From Terriglobia bacterium (GTDB lineage: Bacteria > Acidobacteriota > Terriglobia > Terriglobales > Acidobacteriaceae), in the NCBI GenBank assembly GCA_020073385.1, contig JAIQFH010000008.1:62001-126000 (forward strand): a stretch of DNA of 64,000 bases. Direction: 5' to 3'. The position numbers and the translations under genes are program-made. How positions within the stretch are numbered: position 1 is the stretch's first letter; each line of letters begins with the position of its first letter. Below, one piece after another: positions 26,061 through 36,380 of the stretch. The notes under the pieces are model-generated. The model saw only the letters and a list, made by a program, of their open reading frames with translations, was not told where the DNA came from and did no database searches.

Positions 26061-29000
26061 TCTCCCACCACCGGCGCGGAACTCGTGTCGGCGTCCAGGA
26101 CTTCGCGTACCTTGGCCACCAGCGCTGATAACGTGAAAGGCTTGGCCAGGAACCACAGCCCGGGATCAAGCACTCCATAATGCACAATCGCATTGTCGGT
26201 GTAGCCCGAAATGTAGAGCACTCGTATTTTCGGGTACACTCTCTGAATCCGCTCTGCCAGTTGGCGTCCATTCATCCGCGGCATCACCACGTCCGTCACC
26301 AGCAGCCGGATCTCGTGATGATTCGATTTGCAGATCGCGAGCCCCTCCTCCGGCGTGCCCGCCGTTAACACTCGATACCCACACTGATTCAGAACCGAAG
26401 AGCTGAGCTCACGCAACTGCGGATCATCTTCGACCAGCAGAATTGTCTCCGTACCCCGCGACGCGCTGATCGGACTTTTGTCGGCTCCTGCCTGGTCTAC
26501 CGGCTGGTCAACGCGCGGCAGATAGATCTTGAATGTCGTTCCTTGGTCCGGCTCGCTGTACACCCATATATAGCCGCCGCTCTGCTTGACGATGCCATAC
26601 ACCATCGACAGACCCAGCCCCGTACCTTTGCCAACCTCTTTCGTCGTGTAAAAAGGCTCGAAGATTCTACCCATCGTCTCTGCCGCCATCCCGTGCCCGG
26701 TATCGCTCACCGCCAGCATGACATACCGCCCCGGCTCCACCGGCTGATGTTCGCGCGCGTACGTTTCGTCGAGAGTGGCGTTGGACGTTTCCAGCGTCAG
26801 CTTGCCTCCCTGCGGCATGGCATCGCGCGAGTTCAGCGCCAGATTCATGATGACCTGCTCAATCTGTCCTGGGTCGGCCCTGACCATCCCGAGGTCGTTC
26901 GCTGGCACAGTCATGACTTCAATGTCTTCCCCAATCAGCCGCCGCAGGAGCGAGTCGAGATTCAATACGATGTCGTTGAGATTGATCACCCGCGGCGAGA
27001 GCACCGCCTTGCGGCTGAATGCGAGCAACTGGCGAGTGATCCCCGCCGCGCGTTCCGCGGCCGACTTGATCTGCCCCGTGCTGTCCGCCAAACGGCTTCC
27101 CGCGGGAACCCCATCCGACAGAATCTGCGAGTATCCCAGAATGATGGTCAACAGATTGTTGAAGTCGTGGGCAACCCCTCCGGCCAGCCTACCCACCGCC
27201 TCCATTTTCTGCGACTGCCTGAGCCTCTCCTCCAGCGCCAGCCGTTCCGTGGTATCCCTGATCCCGCTCGAAATCAGAATTCCCTGATCCGTCTCCAGGG
27301 GACTTAAGCTGACTTCGATGGGAAACTCCGTCCCGTCCTTGCGCAGCCCAGTTAATTCCAGCCGCTTGCCCGTTTCTTGCACTTGAGGTTGCTCGGCAAG
27401 CTCCGCCCGATGGGTAGGATGGAATTTCCGAAAGCGTTCAGGCATCAACGTTTCAATGGGCCGGTTCAAGAGTTCTTCCCGTTTGTATCCGAATAGCTTC
27501 TCCGTCTGCGCATTCACCAGCACAATCTTGCCCTGCTGGTCCGTCACCACCATGGCGTCGGGAGCGGACTCCAGCAATCCCCGGAATTTCGCCTCCGCCC
27601 TTTCTCTCTCCGTGACATCCTGCACCAAAGACGCCACTCCGAGCACGCGGCCGTTCTCATCCACCAGCGGAGTGTTGTACCACTCGCACGAAATGATTCG
27701 ACCATCTTTCGTGACATTGTTGTTCGTGCTGCGACCTCCACCCTCCTGCTTCAGCAATTCCTGCCAGACGTGGCCCACTTGCGAACGCCACTGGACGGGC
27801 ACGATGAACTCGCCGTGCTGCCCGACCGCCTCTTCCCGCGAATAGCCGAAAATCTTCTCCGCCGATTGATTCCAACTCACAACATGGAAGCCCAGATCCC
27901 ACTCCACCACTGCCAGTGGCGTGTTCTCAATGTGCATCCGCAGCCTCTGTTGCGACCGCCGAAACTCCTCTTCCGCGCGCTTTCGCTCAGTAATGTCTCG
28001 TGCAATCCCCAAAACCCCAACGATCTTTCCTTGCGCGTCTCGGTATGGACCTTTGGTGGTAAGAAATGTGCGGCTCGTTCCCGCTGCAGTGCCGACCTCT
28101 TCGTAGGTGATCGTACCGCCGGTCGTGACAATCTCCCGGTCTTTCTGCATGATGAAGCTGCCCGTATCGGGCGTGAACACTTCCACATCAGTTTTCCCGA
28201 TAACTTGCTCCACCGTCAGCCCAACAAATCGCGCCGCCGCGGGATTCACCATCACATATCGTCCATCCCGATCTTTCACGAACACCGCGTCAATCGTGCT
28301 CTCCATAATGCCCTGCAACAGTGCGAGATTCTTTTGCAGTTCCTGCGAACTCACCAGCAACTGGCTTTGCACGACGAACAGCCGCCCGCCCGCTGCGGCA
28401 AATGAAACCAGCACCAGCACCACCGACCAATAAAATTGCTCGCGCGCAATGCTCAGCACCAGAGGAAAAACGATGGCAGGGATCACCAGCGGGGAAAACT
28501 GCGCCAAAAGCTGCAAACTTCTGGATTGCGACTCAACTTCAACCTTCTCTTCGTTCTTATTCCACGTGCCCGCAAGTAAGATCAGAAAACTGAAAGCCAG
28601 GGTCCACGCGAGATCAGGCCACTCCCCCTGTTTGTAGTGGCCTGAGGCTTGCGAGTAAAGGGTACCGTTCAGAACAATGGAATGAACCGCCAGGTACGCA
28701 CCCATGGGTCCGAAATACGCTCGCTCCAGGCGGTTCCGGCTCATCAGAGCTCGGACTGCAAAGCTCACAACAACCAGACCAAAAAACAGGATTCCGGCTT
28801 GCAGTGCGCGCAGCTCCATCGTTTGACCCGCAGCCTGCCAGCGCGAGGGAACGTAGATCTCCGACAACTCGATGGCCAAGACGAGGGTGCAAACCTGCGC
28901 GAAGTCAAAGACCCGCAGCCACTGATATCCGCTGCCCAGATCGCGCGGACTCAGGAACAGCGTCATCACGATGGGCACGACCCAGAAAAACACAAGCACG

Positions 29001-29302
29001 TCACTGGGCCACAGCGTTCCCAGTGAGGCATGCAGGTAATCGTAATATTCGGTGTAGAGAGCTTGCCCGATCGAGCTCAGCAGTGCGGAAAAAGCTGCCA
29101 GCCGCCACACGCGTCGGCCAAACGGCCCGGCACGCCTCGAAGTCAGCCAGCACACAACCGACGCCACCAGAGGCGCCAGCGTGTCAATCCAATCGCCCCA
29201 CAACGATGCCGCATCGCTCCCGTACCGCAGCGCGACGACGCCTACGTGCACGAGAACAAGAATCGCCGCCGCCGCAATTGCGGACGTGCGTAGCCTCGAC
29301 AT
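26057..29302 (-). CDS. Hybrid sensor histidine kinase with three PAS domains and a receiver
   Basis: 1,081 residues from the ATG at 29302 ([10 protein letters not shown]); an in-frame GTG at 29380 is less convincing. About nine N-terminal membrane helices (to about residue 330) resemble a MASE-type sensor. Three PAS/PAC modules follow ([57 protein letters not shown]). Next come HisKA with the phosphorylated His in [11 protein letters not shown], the HATPase ([26 protein letters not shown]) and a C-terminal receiver with the acceptor Asp in [13 protein letters not shown]. No separate regulator is adjacent. Confidence 0.94.
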   Translation of the reverse strand: MSRLRTSAIAAAAILVLVHVGVVALRYGSDAASLWGDWIDTLAPLVASVVCWLTSRRAGPFGRRVWRLAAFSALLSSIGQALYTEYYDYLHASLGTLWPSDVLVFFWVVPIVMTLFLSPRDLGSGYQWLRVFDFAQVCTLVLAIELSEIYVPSRWQAAGQTMELRALQAGILFFGLVVVSFAVRALMSRNRLERAYFGPMGAYLAVHSIVLNGTLYSQASGHYKQGEWPDLAWTLAFSFLILLAGTWNKNEEKVEVESQSRSLQLLAQFSPLVIPAIVFPLVLSIAREQFYWSVVLVLVSFAAAGGRLFVVQSQLLVSSQELQKNLALLQGIMESTIDAVFVKDRDGRYVMVNPAAARFVGLTVEQVIGKTDVEVFTPDTGSFIMQKDREIVTTGGTITYEEVGTAAGTSRTFLTTKGPYRDAQGKIVGVLGIARDITERKRAEEEFRRSQQRLRMHIENTPLAVVEWDLGFHVVSWNQSAEKIFGYSREEAVGQHGEFIVPVQWRSQVGHVWQELLKQEGGGRSTNNNVTKDGRIISCEWYNTPLVDENGRVLGVASLVQDVTERERAEAKFRGLLESAPDAMVVTDQQGKIVLVNAQTEKLFGYKREELLNRPIETLMPERFRKFHPTHRAELAEQPQVQETGKRLELTGLRKDGTEFPIEVSLSPLETDQGILISSGIRDTTERLALEERLRQSQKMEAVGRLAGGVAHDFNNLLTIILGYSQILSDGVPAGSRLADSTGQIKSAAERAAGITRQLLAFSRKAVLSPRVINLNDIVLNLDSLLRRLIGEDIEVMTVPANDLGMVRADPGQIEQVIMNLALNSRDAMPQGGKLTLETSNATLDETYAREHQPVEPGRYVMLAVSDTGHGMAAETMGRIFEPFYTTKEVGKGTGLGLSMVYGIVKQSGGYIWVYSEPDQGTTFKIYLPRVDQPVDQAGADKSPISASRGTETILLVEDDPQLRELSSSVLNQCGYRVLTAGTPEEGLAICKSNHHEIRLLVTDVVMPRMNGRQLAERIQRVYPKIRVLYISGYTDNAIVHYGVLDPGLWFLAKPFTLSALVAKVREVLDADTSSAPVVGD

Positions 29303-29921
29303 CCTTCGATACCGCTCCGGCGTCTCGCCGATCCGCGGACGAGCACGCGTTGGGCCCAATATTTGCCCCAGAGTATACACTCACAGACTGGCCCACAGAA
29401 TCAAGTACTTGGAACGGTCCTTATTAGGTTCAAGACTGGTCTGTTCCAGTCGGAGAGTCCCCTTCTTGTAAACGCTGCGTTACTTTGGTTGCACGCATTC
29501 TGCCAACTATTTGCGCCTCTCCACTTGCCAACCGCTCGCGATTTCCCTAGCATCCACATTGAAGGCCGACCTGCCAGGTTGGTGATGGCGGGTAACCGAT
29601 ATTTGAACCAATGCAGAATGAACGGGAGCTCGACTCGAACTAGGATCCGGTGAGCGATGCTCCGCCATGCGGAGATGCCTAAAGGGTCTCGGCGAGCGCC
29701 CAACGTCTACCGACGGGTTCATTCTCGGCCCCGTCACACGGCTCAGTGGGTCGGCTTGTTTTCTAACTTCGATTTGCTCACGTGGGGACGCCCGCTCTCG
29801 GCCGTCCGGTCGAGCGAAGCTCGACAGCCCCTCCACAACTGCCGGTTGCCCCGCAAATCACCTCGCATTCCTGCTAGACTGATCCTTGTAGCAATTCCAT
29901 CTTCACTGCATCTAATAACCA
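29303..29921. other. Intergenic region between kinase and lgt
   Basis: About 620 bp without a convincing gene. It contains short stems (ACTGG/CCAGT near 29432-29450) and GC-rich segments. No tRNA cloverleaf is present despite a CTCGACTCGAACTAGG stretch at about 29630. Divergent promoters for the kinase and lgt must lie here. Confidence 0.4.
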
Positions 29922-30734
29922 GTGTTCCCACAACTCTTCCACATCGGAAGCTTCTTCCTTCCGACCTACGGATTCCTGGTTTCGCTCGGAGTCCTTCTAG
30001 GTCTGTGGATCAGCGTCCGCAACTCCGAGCGCCTCGGCTACAACGGCGATAACGCATGGAACCTGGGGATTCTCGTCGTACTCTGCGGCATCGTTGGGGC
30101 GAAGGTTCTCTACGTCATCAACGAGTGGAGCTACTATTCCACCCACCCGCGTGAGATTCTCAGCATCAACACGCTGCAAGCCGGAGGCGTTTTCTCCGGT
30201 GGCTTGCTCGCTGCCTTCCTCGCTGCAGCGTGGTACGTCCACCGGCACCACATGCCACCGCTTGGCACTTGCGATGCCTTCGCCCCCGGGCTGGCTTTAG
30301 GCCATGCCATCGGCCGCCTCGGCTGCTTCGCTGCGGGATGCTGCTATGGCAAGCCCACGCATCACTGGTGGGGTGTGACGTTCCACAATCCCCTGGCCAA
30401 TTCGATCACCGGAACGCCTCTCGGTATTCCCCTCGAGCCCACGCAGCTCTTCGAATTCGCCGTGGAACTCGCGAACTTCTTCTTCCTGATGTGGCTGCTC
30501 AAGCGCAGAAAATTCGACGGGCAGATCTTCGGAGCCTTCCTGTTCATCTACGGCGTCGCCAGATTCTTCCTCGAGTATCTCCGCGACGATCCCGGCCGCG
30601 GCTCCGTCTTCGGCGGCGCCATGAGCGGCACGCAACTGATCGCGATCGGCTTGGTGCTCGGAGGCGGGTTGATCTGGTGGCTCCGTCCTGGGTCCAAGGA
30701 AGTAGCGGCACGTCCTGTCAGCGCGACCCGCTAA
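29922..30734 (+). CDS. lgt: Prolipoprotein diacylglyceryl transferase
   Basis: 270 residues from a GTG start. The Lgt signature GRLGCFAAGCCYG is at 131-143, and FHIGSFFLPTYGFLVSLG and LEPTQLFEF are also conserved; about seven membrane helices. Lgt transfers the diacylglyceryl group to the lipobox Cys of preprolipoproteins in the inner membrane. The stop overlaps the convergent PAP2 gene by 4 bp. Confidence 0.96.
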   Translation: MFPQLFHIGSFFLPTYGFLVSLGVLLGLWISVRNSERLGYNGDNAWNLGILVVLCGIVGAKVLYVINEWSYYSTHPREILSINTLQAGGVFSGGLLAAFLAAAWYVHRHHMPPLGTCDAFAPGLALGHAIGRLGCFAAGCCYGKPTHHWWGVTFHNPLANSITGTPLGIPLEPTQLFEFAVELANFFFLMWLLKRRKFDGQIFGAFLFIYGVARFFLEYLRDDPGRGSVFGGAMSGTQLIAIGLVLGGGLIWWLRPGSKEVAARPVSATR

Positions 30735-31579
30735 TTGTCAGATCGCCGCGGCTGCAGCACGGCGTACTTCGTAACCGTGTAGCCTAGAGCCGCTCCCAGA
30801 AACACATCCGACGGAAAGTGTGCGGCCGTCGTCACGCGAGAGAAACTGATCGCGGTCGCGAAGCTGTATGCCAGCCAAGGCACCCACTTGTGGTTGCGAT
30901 ATCGACTGGCAACGACGGTTGCCACGGAAAACACTCCGGCTGCGTGTCCGGAAGGAAAAGAACTGCCGTGAAACGGCGACTTCCCCCCGCTGAAAAAGGT
31001 GTCATCAAATGGCTGGCCTGCAGGCACGTCAATGGGCCGCTTTCTGCGCGTCACCGCCTTCATGGCAAGATCCACGATCGCAGAATCGGCATAGGCCTCG
31101 CCACACAGGATCGCCGTGTTCACCTGATATTGATCATGCCGCGCATAGCCCGCAATCATGAGGGTGGCCGGCACCGCGATCACTTCCGCGGAGGTGATAT
31201 ACGCATCGAAAACATCGTTCACATCGTCCAGTTGCCCCTGATGATTGCGAAAATAGGGCATGGTGTTCTTATCGGTCACGATGAGCACAGCAGTGCCGCC
31301 CACGATCGCAAGAGTCGGCACCCAGTGCTTGCCTTTCGCTAACTCCGCAGGAAATAGCCAAATCTTCTTCTGGTCGTGGAGAAAGTCTTTCGGCAGCGAT
31401 CGCCACGACACTCCCCGATCTGACGCTGGATCTCCTCCGTGATGCGGATGAAAGACTGTCTCCGAGGGCGCATCCGGCAGGCCGCCGTCACTGTCCTGGG
31501 CCAAAGTTCGATGGACGGGAACACAAATGACGGCGCAAAAAATCACGCTCGATAGCCACGGCTTTCCGGCTGTAATCAT
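30731..31579 (-). CDS. Exported PAP2 family phosphatase
   Basis: 282 residues with an N-terminal signal (SVIFCAVICVPVHRTLAQ). All three PAP2 motifs are present: KAVTRRKRP (174-182), FPSGH (208-212) and SRVTTAAHFPSD (247-258). The enzyme probably dephosphorylates lipid phosphates such as undecaprenyl diphosphate or phosphatidic acid at the outer face of the membrane; which one cannot be told. Confidence 0.9.
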   Translation of the reverse strand: MITAGKPWLSSVIFCAVICVPVHRTLAQDSDGGLPDAPSETVFHPHHGGDPASDRGVSWRSLPKDFLHDQKKIWLFPAELAKGKHWVPTLAIVGGTAVLIVTDKNTMPYFRNHQGQLDDVNDVFDAYITSAEVIAVPATLMIAGYARHDQYQVNTAILCGEAYADSAIVDLAMKAVTRRKRPIDVPAGQPFDDTFFSGGKSPFHGSSFPSGHAAGVFSVATVVASRYRNHKWVPWLAYSFATAISFSRVTTAAHFPSDVFLGAALGYTVTKYAVLQPRRSDN

Positions 31580-31689
31580 CGGCCGACTTAGATGCTGTTT
31601 TCGATCTCAGGGAAGCCGTCGATCTCGCCTTAGCCATCATGACCTGTCGCAAGCGGTTAATATTGTGAAGCCAGATCACAATGGTTTGG

Positions 31690-31805
31690 GTAGGCACGGC
31701 TTCAGAAGCCGCTGAAAATGCCGATTGATCTGATTTTGAGACGGCACGGCGTCAGCCGTGCCGTTCAGTCCGCAAAGGACGCGGGCTCTAGCCCCGGGGG
31801 TAAAG
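31690..31805. repeat. Palindromic repeats upstream of the rluD-type gene
   Basis: GGCACGGC and GCCGTGCC form a perfect stem at 31744-31762. GGCACGGCTTCAGAAGCCG precedes it, and GGGCTCTAGCCCCGGGGG follows at about 31787. The order matches a reversed, diverged copy of the bipartite repeat at 39137-39207. Confidence 0.55.
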
Positions 31806-31854
31806 CGCAACTTACTCCTTCGGGCCATTGTGAGACAGGTTCCATCCACTAGAA

Positions 31855-32862
31855 ATGTCTGAAGCGCCGCCACCACCGATTTCTGTCATCGCGGAAGACG
31901 CCGGCAAGCGCCTCGACCAATTCCTGGCACTCCGCCTCGATGTGAGCCGCGCGCGCATCCAGCAACTGATCGCCGAGCAGAAAGTACTGGTGAACGATGA
32001 ACCGGCCCGAGCATCCCTCAAACTTCGCGGTGGCGAACGCATCACCGTCGTGTCTCCGGCAGCGCGGCCACCGCTGCGAGCCATCCCCGAAGACATCCCG
32101 CTCCACATTCTCTACGAAGACGCCGACCTCGCCATCGTCTACAAGCCCGCCGGCATGATGGTCCACGCCGGGGCCGGTGCCACCGAAGACCAGCGCAATC
32201 GCGGCACGCTCGTCAACGCCTTGCTTCATCACTTCTCGAAGCTCTCCGCCTTGGGTGGCGAGATGCGGCCGGGCATCGTCCACCGTCTCGACAAGGAAAC
32301 AAGCGGTCTGATAATCGTAGCCAAGAACGACTACGCCCACCGCAAGCTCGCCGCGCAGTTCGCCCGCCGTGAGGTCAAGAAGACATACATCGCCCTCGTC
32401 CACGGCTGGCCGAAGAAAGACGCGGGAACAATTTCAGCCAGCATCAGCCGCGACCGGGTCCGCCGCACCCGCATGACCACCCGCTACGCCGGAGGCCGCG
32501 AAGCCATCTCACACTACAAAGTCCTGCGCCGCATTGATTCAGTTTTCGGCAAATTCACCCTGCTCGAAGTCAGGATCGAAACCGGCCGCACTCACCAGAT
32601 CCGGGTGCACATGGCTTCCCTCGGCCAACCGGTAGTCGGCGATACGCTCTATGGTGCCCCGCGCGAACTGCGCTCGCGCCCTGCGCGTGGCAAGCCAGCG
32701 AATCAACCGACAATCTCCCTCCCACGGAATTTCCTGCACGCCGCCGAGTTAGACCTAACGCATCCGCGAACGGGCGCCAGGATCGCTCTCACCAGCGCGC
32801 TTCCCAGCGAACTACAGGCGTTTCTGGAAGTTTTGGAAAAAAAAGACGGCAAGGATGTCTAA
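31855..32862 (+). CDS. RluD-type 23S rRNA pseudouridine synthase
   Basis: 335 residues. An N-terminal S4 RNA-binding domain (GKRLDQFLALRLDVSRARIQ...) is followed by the RluA/RluD catalytic domain with HRLDKETSGLIIVAKN, where the Asp is the nucleophile, and GRTHQIRVHMASLGQPVVGD. It isomerises uridines in rRNA; the exact target (for example helix 69) cannot be fixed from sequence alone. The 3' end abuts the next VWA gene. Confidence 0.93.
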   Translation: MSEAPPPPISVIAEDAGKRLDQFLALRLDVSRARIQQLIAEQKVLVNDEPARASLKLRGGERITVVSPAARPPLRAIPEDIPLHILYEDADLAIVYKPAGMMVHAGAGATEDQRNRGTLVNALLHHFSKLSALGGEMRPGIVHRLDKETSGLIIVAKNDYAHRKLAAQFARREVKKTYIALVHGWPKKDAGTISASISRDRVRRTRMTTRYAGGREAISHYKVLRRIDSVFGKFTLLEVRIETGRTHQIRVHMASLGQPVVGDTLYGAPRELRSRPARGKPANQPTISLPRNFLHAAELDLTHPRTGARIALTSALPSELQAFLEVLEKKDGKDV

Positions 32863-32902
32863 CAAAACGAGGTTGCGCCGGGCGGCTATAATATCTGTAT
32901 CC

Positions 32903-33925
32903 ATGAGCACCTTGGGGACGAAACTTATCCTGGCGGCAAGGCTCTCCATAATTGCGCTTGTTGTTTTCAGCGCGCTGGCTCTGTCGGCTCAGGATTCTTC
33001 CACGCCGGCAAACGCGCCCGCATCGCAGCCTCAAGCGAAATCGGGCACGTCCGATCAGAAGCCTGCCGACCCTGGCGATCAGTCCCTGCCTACGATCAAG
33101 ACCGGCACCGACGAAGTCAACGTTGTCTTCACCGTAACCGACAAGAAGGGTCGACGCATTACTGATCTCAAGCAAAACGATTTCAGCGTCGTCGACGACA
33201 ACAAACCCCCTGAGCAGATTCGCAGCTTCCACGCCGAAACCAATCTTCCACTCCAGGTCGGCTTGCTCATCGACGCCAGCAACTCCGTGCGCGACCGCTT
33301 CAAGTTCGAGCAGGAATCCGCCATCGAGTTCCTCAATCAGACCATTCATCCGCAGAAAGATCAGGCATTCGTCATTGGCTTCGATGTCACTCCGGAAGTC
33401 ACCCAGGACTTCACCGACAACACCGAGGCTCTGGCCCATGGCGTTCACGAACTCCGCCCAGGCGGTGGCACTGCTCTCTACGACGCCTTGTACTACGCCT
33501 GTCGCGACAAGCTTCTGAAAAACGCGAAGGGATTAACGGTTCGTCGCGCGATCATTTTGCTGAGCGATGGCGACGACAACCAGAGTCACGTCACCCGCGA
33601 AGAAGCGATCGAAATGGCGCAGCGTGCCGAAGCCATCGTCTACACCATCAGCACCAACGTCAGCGGCACCAAGGGCGCGGGAGACAAAGTCCTCGAGCGC
33701 ATCGCCGATGCTACCGGCGGGCACGCCTTCTTCCCTTTTCAGATTCGCGAGGTAGCCGACGCCTTCGCCGCGATTCAGGACGAACTCCGCAGCCAGTACG
33801 CCATCTCCTACAAGCCAGCGGACCTTAAGCACGATGGCCGCTACCGGACCATCGAAATCGTAGCCAATGACCGCAAGAATCTCCGCGTGCGCTCACGCCG
33901 CGGGTGGTACGCCCCAGCGCAATAG
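32903..33925 (+). CDS. VWFA-related acidobacterial protein with intact MIDAS
   Basis: 340 residues from the ATG at 32903, which gives a good signal peptide (LILAARLSIIALVVFSALALSAQ); a start at 32855 would overlap rluD. A TATAAT lies 10 nt upstream, so the mRNA leader may be very short. Metal-site residues are present: DASNS in LLIDASNSV, the Thr in GGGTALYDAL and the Asp in LLSDGDDNQS. The terminal EIVANDRKNLRVRSRRGWYAP segment is typical. Exported, function unknown. Confidence 0.88.
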   Translation: MSTLGTKLILAARLSIIALVVFSALALSAQDSSTPANAPASQPQAKSGTSDQKPADPGDQSLPTIKTGTDEVNVVFTVTDKKGRRITDLKQNDFSVVDDNKPPEQIRSFHAETNLPLQVGLLIDASNSVRDRFKFEQESAIEFLNQTIHPQKDQAFVIGFDVTPEVTQDFTDNTEALAHGVHELRPGGGTALYDALYYACRDKLLKNAKGLTVRRAIILLSDGDDNQSHVTREEAIEMAQRAEAIVYTISTNVSGTKGAGDKVLERIADATGGHAFFPFQIREVADAFAAIQDELRSQYAISYKPADLKHDGRYRTIEIVANDRKNLRVRSRRGWYAPAQ

Positions 33926-33949
33926 CTCCGAACCTCTGGCGAAGAAGCA

Positions 33950-33984
33950 TTCCCTTCGTGTAACTTCGTGTCCTTAGTGGTTAT
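33950..33984 (+). repeat. Intergenic repeat CCCTTCGTGTAACTTCGTG type
   Basis: Matches 40450-40486 closely (CTTCGTGTCCTTAGTGGTT shared exactly) and both halves of the interrupted copy at 24245-24304. It lies between genes on the same strand. Confidence 0.65.
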
Positions 33985-34009
33985 TGTTTTTTCGTCGGGG
34001 ATCACTCGA

Positions 34010-34414
34010 ATGCCCGGATACTCCGGCACTCCACTCCCAAAGAAACTCGGGATCAAAGACGGCCTCCACGTCTGCCTGATCGACGCTCCACCAGAAGTCG
34101 TCGCAGCACTGAAACGATCGCTGGAAAAATGCAAGCTCGCCCGCGACGCTAAAGCCCCGCTGGACTTCGCCATGCTCTTCACGAAATCCGCGGCGTCTCT
34201 AAACAAAGAATTCACGCAACTCGCAAAGAATCTGGCTCCCACCGGCATGCTCTGGGTCAGTTGGCCGAAAAAGACCTCTGGCGTCCTTACCGACCTCAAC
34301 GAGAATATCGTCCGCGAAATCGGCCTGGCCGCCGGACTAGTCGACGTGAAAGTCTGCGCCGTAACCGACGTCTGGTCTGGATTAAAATTCGTCCGTCGTC
34401 TCAAAGACCGTTAA
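34010..34414 (+). CDS. DUF3052 family protein
   Basis: 134 residues from the ATG at 34010 (MPGYSGTPLPKKLGIKDG), which matches the family opening; an earlier ATG lies in repeat sequence. Residues AALKRSLEKCKLAR and PTGMLWVSWPKKTSG are characteristic. Role unknown. It precedes the oxidoreductase gene by 18 bp, so the two are probably co-transcribed. Confidence 0.82.
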   Translation: MPGYSGTPLPKKLGIKDGLHVCLIDAPPEVVAALKRSLEKCKLARDAKAPLDFAMLFTKSAASLNKEFTQLAKNLAPTGMLWVSWPKKTSGVLTDLNENIVREIGLAAGLVDVKVCAVTDVWSGLKFVRRLKDR

Positions 34415-34432
34415 CGCACCCAAGGAAGAAAC

Positions 34433-35491
34433 ATGATTCGAGTAGGACTCATCGGATTCGGCTTGGCAGGACAGGCATTCCACGCTCCCATGATCCGCGG
34501 CGTCAAAGGCATGGAGCTAGCATGCGTTTTCGAACGCAAAACCAACATCGCCAAAACGCGCTATCCCGAAGTGAGGATCGCCCGAACTCTCGACGAGATG
34601 TTATCCGACAAATCGATCAACCTCGTCGTGGTCGCCACTCCAAACGACACCCACTACTCGTACACAAAGGGTTCGCTGGAAGCCGGCCGCCACGTGGTTG
34701 TCGACAAGCCCCTCACCCCGACGATGGCCGAAGCCGAAGAACTAGTCCGCCTCGCCGCCAGCCGTGGCCTCCTCATCAGCGTTTATCAAGACCGCCGCTG
34801 GGACGGCGCATTCCTGACTGTGAAAAAACTGATTCAAGCTGGCGCAGTCGGCAAAGTCGCCGAATACGAAGCGCGCTTCGATCGCTTCCGCCTCGACTCC
34901 AAGCCCGGCGCCTGGCGCGAAAAACCTGAATTTCCTGCCGCAGGCGTTCTGTGGGACCTCGGCCCGCACCTCATCGACGGCGCCTTGGTCCTCTTCGGCG
35001 AACCGGAGTCCATTTATGCCGCGGCTCTCCGTCAGCGTGAAACTGCCGAGATCGACGATGCCTTCGACGTCATCATGCAATATCCGAAATTGCGAGTCAC
35101 ACTCCGCGCCCGCATCATTGCCTACGCGCCGAGCCACCATCTTCTCATCCACGGAACCGAAGGCTCATTCGTAAAATACGGAATGGATCCGCAGGAGGAA
35201 ATCCTGCGTAGCCCCAAGTACCCCGACGGACTCGACTGGGGCAAAGGCTGGGGACGCGAAACCGAAGAACACTGGGGAACCCTCACCCGCGTCGGCGAAA
35301 ACCCGCGCAAGATCGAAACTGAAACCGGCGACTACCGTGGCTTCTACGTAAACATGCGCGACGCCATCGAAAACAGAGCTCCGCTAGAAGTGCCCCCAGA
35401 GCAATTCCTCCGCACTCAGCGAGGCTTGCTCCTCTCTCACAAAAGCAGTCGCGAAAAACGCGTCGTAGATTGGAGCGAACCAGTAGAGTAG
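34433..35491 (+). CDS. Gfo/Idh/MocA family NAD(P)-dependent oxidoreductase
   Basis: 352 residues. The Rossmann motif GFGLAGQAFH starts at residue 8, and VVDKPLTPTMAEAEEL carries the EKP-type catalytic Lys. The C-terminal domain includes LWDLGPHLIDGALVLFGEP. Such enzymes oxidise or reduce sugars and related polyols; the substrate is unknown. No sugar transport or catabolic genes are adjacent. Confidence 0.92.
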   Translation: MIRVGLIGFGLAGQAFHAPMIRGVKGMELACVFERKTNIAKTRYPEVRIARTLDEMLSDKSINLVVVATPNDTHYSYTKGSLEAGRHVVVDKPLTPTMAEAEELVRLAASRGLLISVYQDRRWDGAFLTVKKLIQAGAVGKVAEYEARFDRFRLDSKPGAWREKPEFPAAGVLWDLGPHLIDGALVLFGEPESIYAAALRQRETAEIDDAFDVIMQYPKLRVTLRARIIAYAPSHHLLIHGTEGSFVKYGMDPQEEILRSPKYPDGLDWGKGWGRETEEHWGTLTRVGENPRKIETETGDYRGFYVNMRDAIENRAPLEVPPEQFLRTQRGLLLSHKSSREKRVVDWSEPVE

Positions 35492-35516
35492 CTCACGCCA
35501 CCGATCAAATGAAACG

Positions 35517-35567
35517 CGAGGGTGCCCCATCCTTGTCGCGTATTGTGCGACAGGGTGGGGATTTTGA
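35517..35567 (+). repeat. Intergenic repeat, copy 2 (family also at 13841)
   Basis: 51 bp, nearly identical to 13841-13892. TTGTCGCG and TGCGACAGG can form the stem with CCCCATCC/GGTGGGG outside. It lies between the convergent oxidoreductase and mglA genes. Confidence 0.75.
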
Positions 35568-35624
35568 TTTCTCTTAATGTCGATCAGGATGGATGGCACT
35601 GAGCCCCAAACTGAGAACTGACTT

Positions 35625-36212
35625 CTATCCCCCGGCCTTCAGCTCCGTCAACACCTGCTTGGCAATTTCCTTCAGCGTCTCGAACACGCCGACGCCTTGA
35701 AAGGCAACCGCCTCGACGATGGGCTCATTTTTCTTGCGGAGTTCGGTGGAGAGCAAATCAACCGGCAGAATGTTCGGCAAATCGCGCTTGTTCAACTGGA
35801 GCACGTAGGGAATCTTGTTGAAGTCGTAGCCGTGCTCCTTCAGGTTCGACATCAGGTTGTCGAGCGCCTCGACGTTGGCGTCCATGCGCTGCTCTTGCGA
35901 GTCGGCCACGAACACGATCCCGTCAACACCGCGCAGAATCAGCTTGCGGCTGGCGTCGTAGAAAACCTGTCCTGGAACGGTGTAGAGGTGGATACGCGTC
36001 TTGAATCCGCGCACCGATCCCAGATCGAGCGGAAGGAAATCGAAGAACAACGTACGTTCAGTCTCGGTGGCCAGCGAGATCATCTTTCCCTTCTGCTGGT
36101 CCGCCGTCTTCTGATAGATGACCTGCAGATTCGTCGTCTTGCCGCCGAGCCCGGCGCCATAGTACACGATCTTGCAATTGATTTCCCGGGCTGCGAAGTT
36201 GATGAAACTCAA
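35625..36212 (-). CDS. mglA: MglA-type small Ras-like GTPase
   Basis: 195 residues, exactly the usual MglA length, from a TTG at 36212 with GAGGAAAG upstream; this gives the canonical opening [20 protein letters not shown]1 is GAGLGGKT (19-26); [18 protein letters not shown] covers the switch region and LNKRDLPN is G4. MglA sets cell polarity and controls gliding or pilus reversal in other bacteria, regulated by MglB. No mglB is adjacent. Confidence 0.93.
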   Translation of the reverse strand: MSFINFAAREINCKIVYYGAGLGGKTTNLQVIYQKTADQQKGKMISLATETERTLFFDFLPLDLGSVRGFKTRIHLYTVPGQVFYDASRKLILRGVDGIVFVADSQEQRMDANVEALDNLMSNLKEHGYDFNKIPYVLQLNKRDLPNILPVDLLSTELRKKNEPIVEAVAFQGVGVFETLKEIAKQVLTELKAGG

Positions 36213-36380
36213 AGGCTTTCCTCGAAGGCAGACACCCCTTCGCGGGGCTGCCGCCTGCACAACGGTCCCTTTTGGAGGCTCGCGGTCTTTATATCATACG
36301 GGGGGTACCGACCGCAGGTTACTCAGGTGACTCCGGTGCCAAAGCCGCCCCAATTTGCGGTCCTTCGACCGCCAAACCGA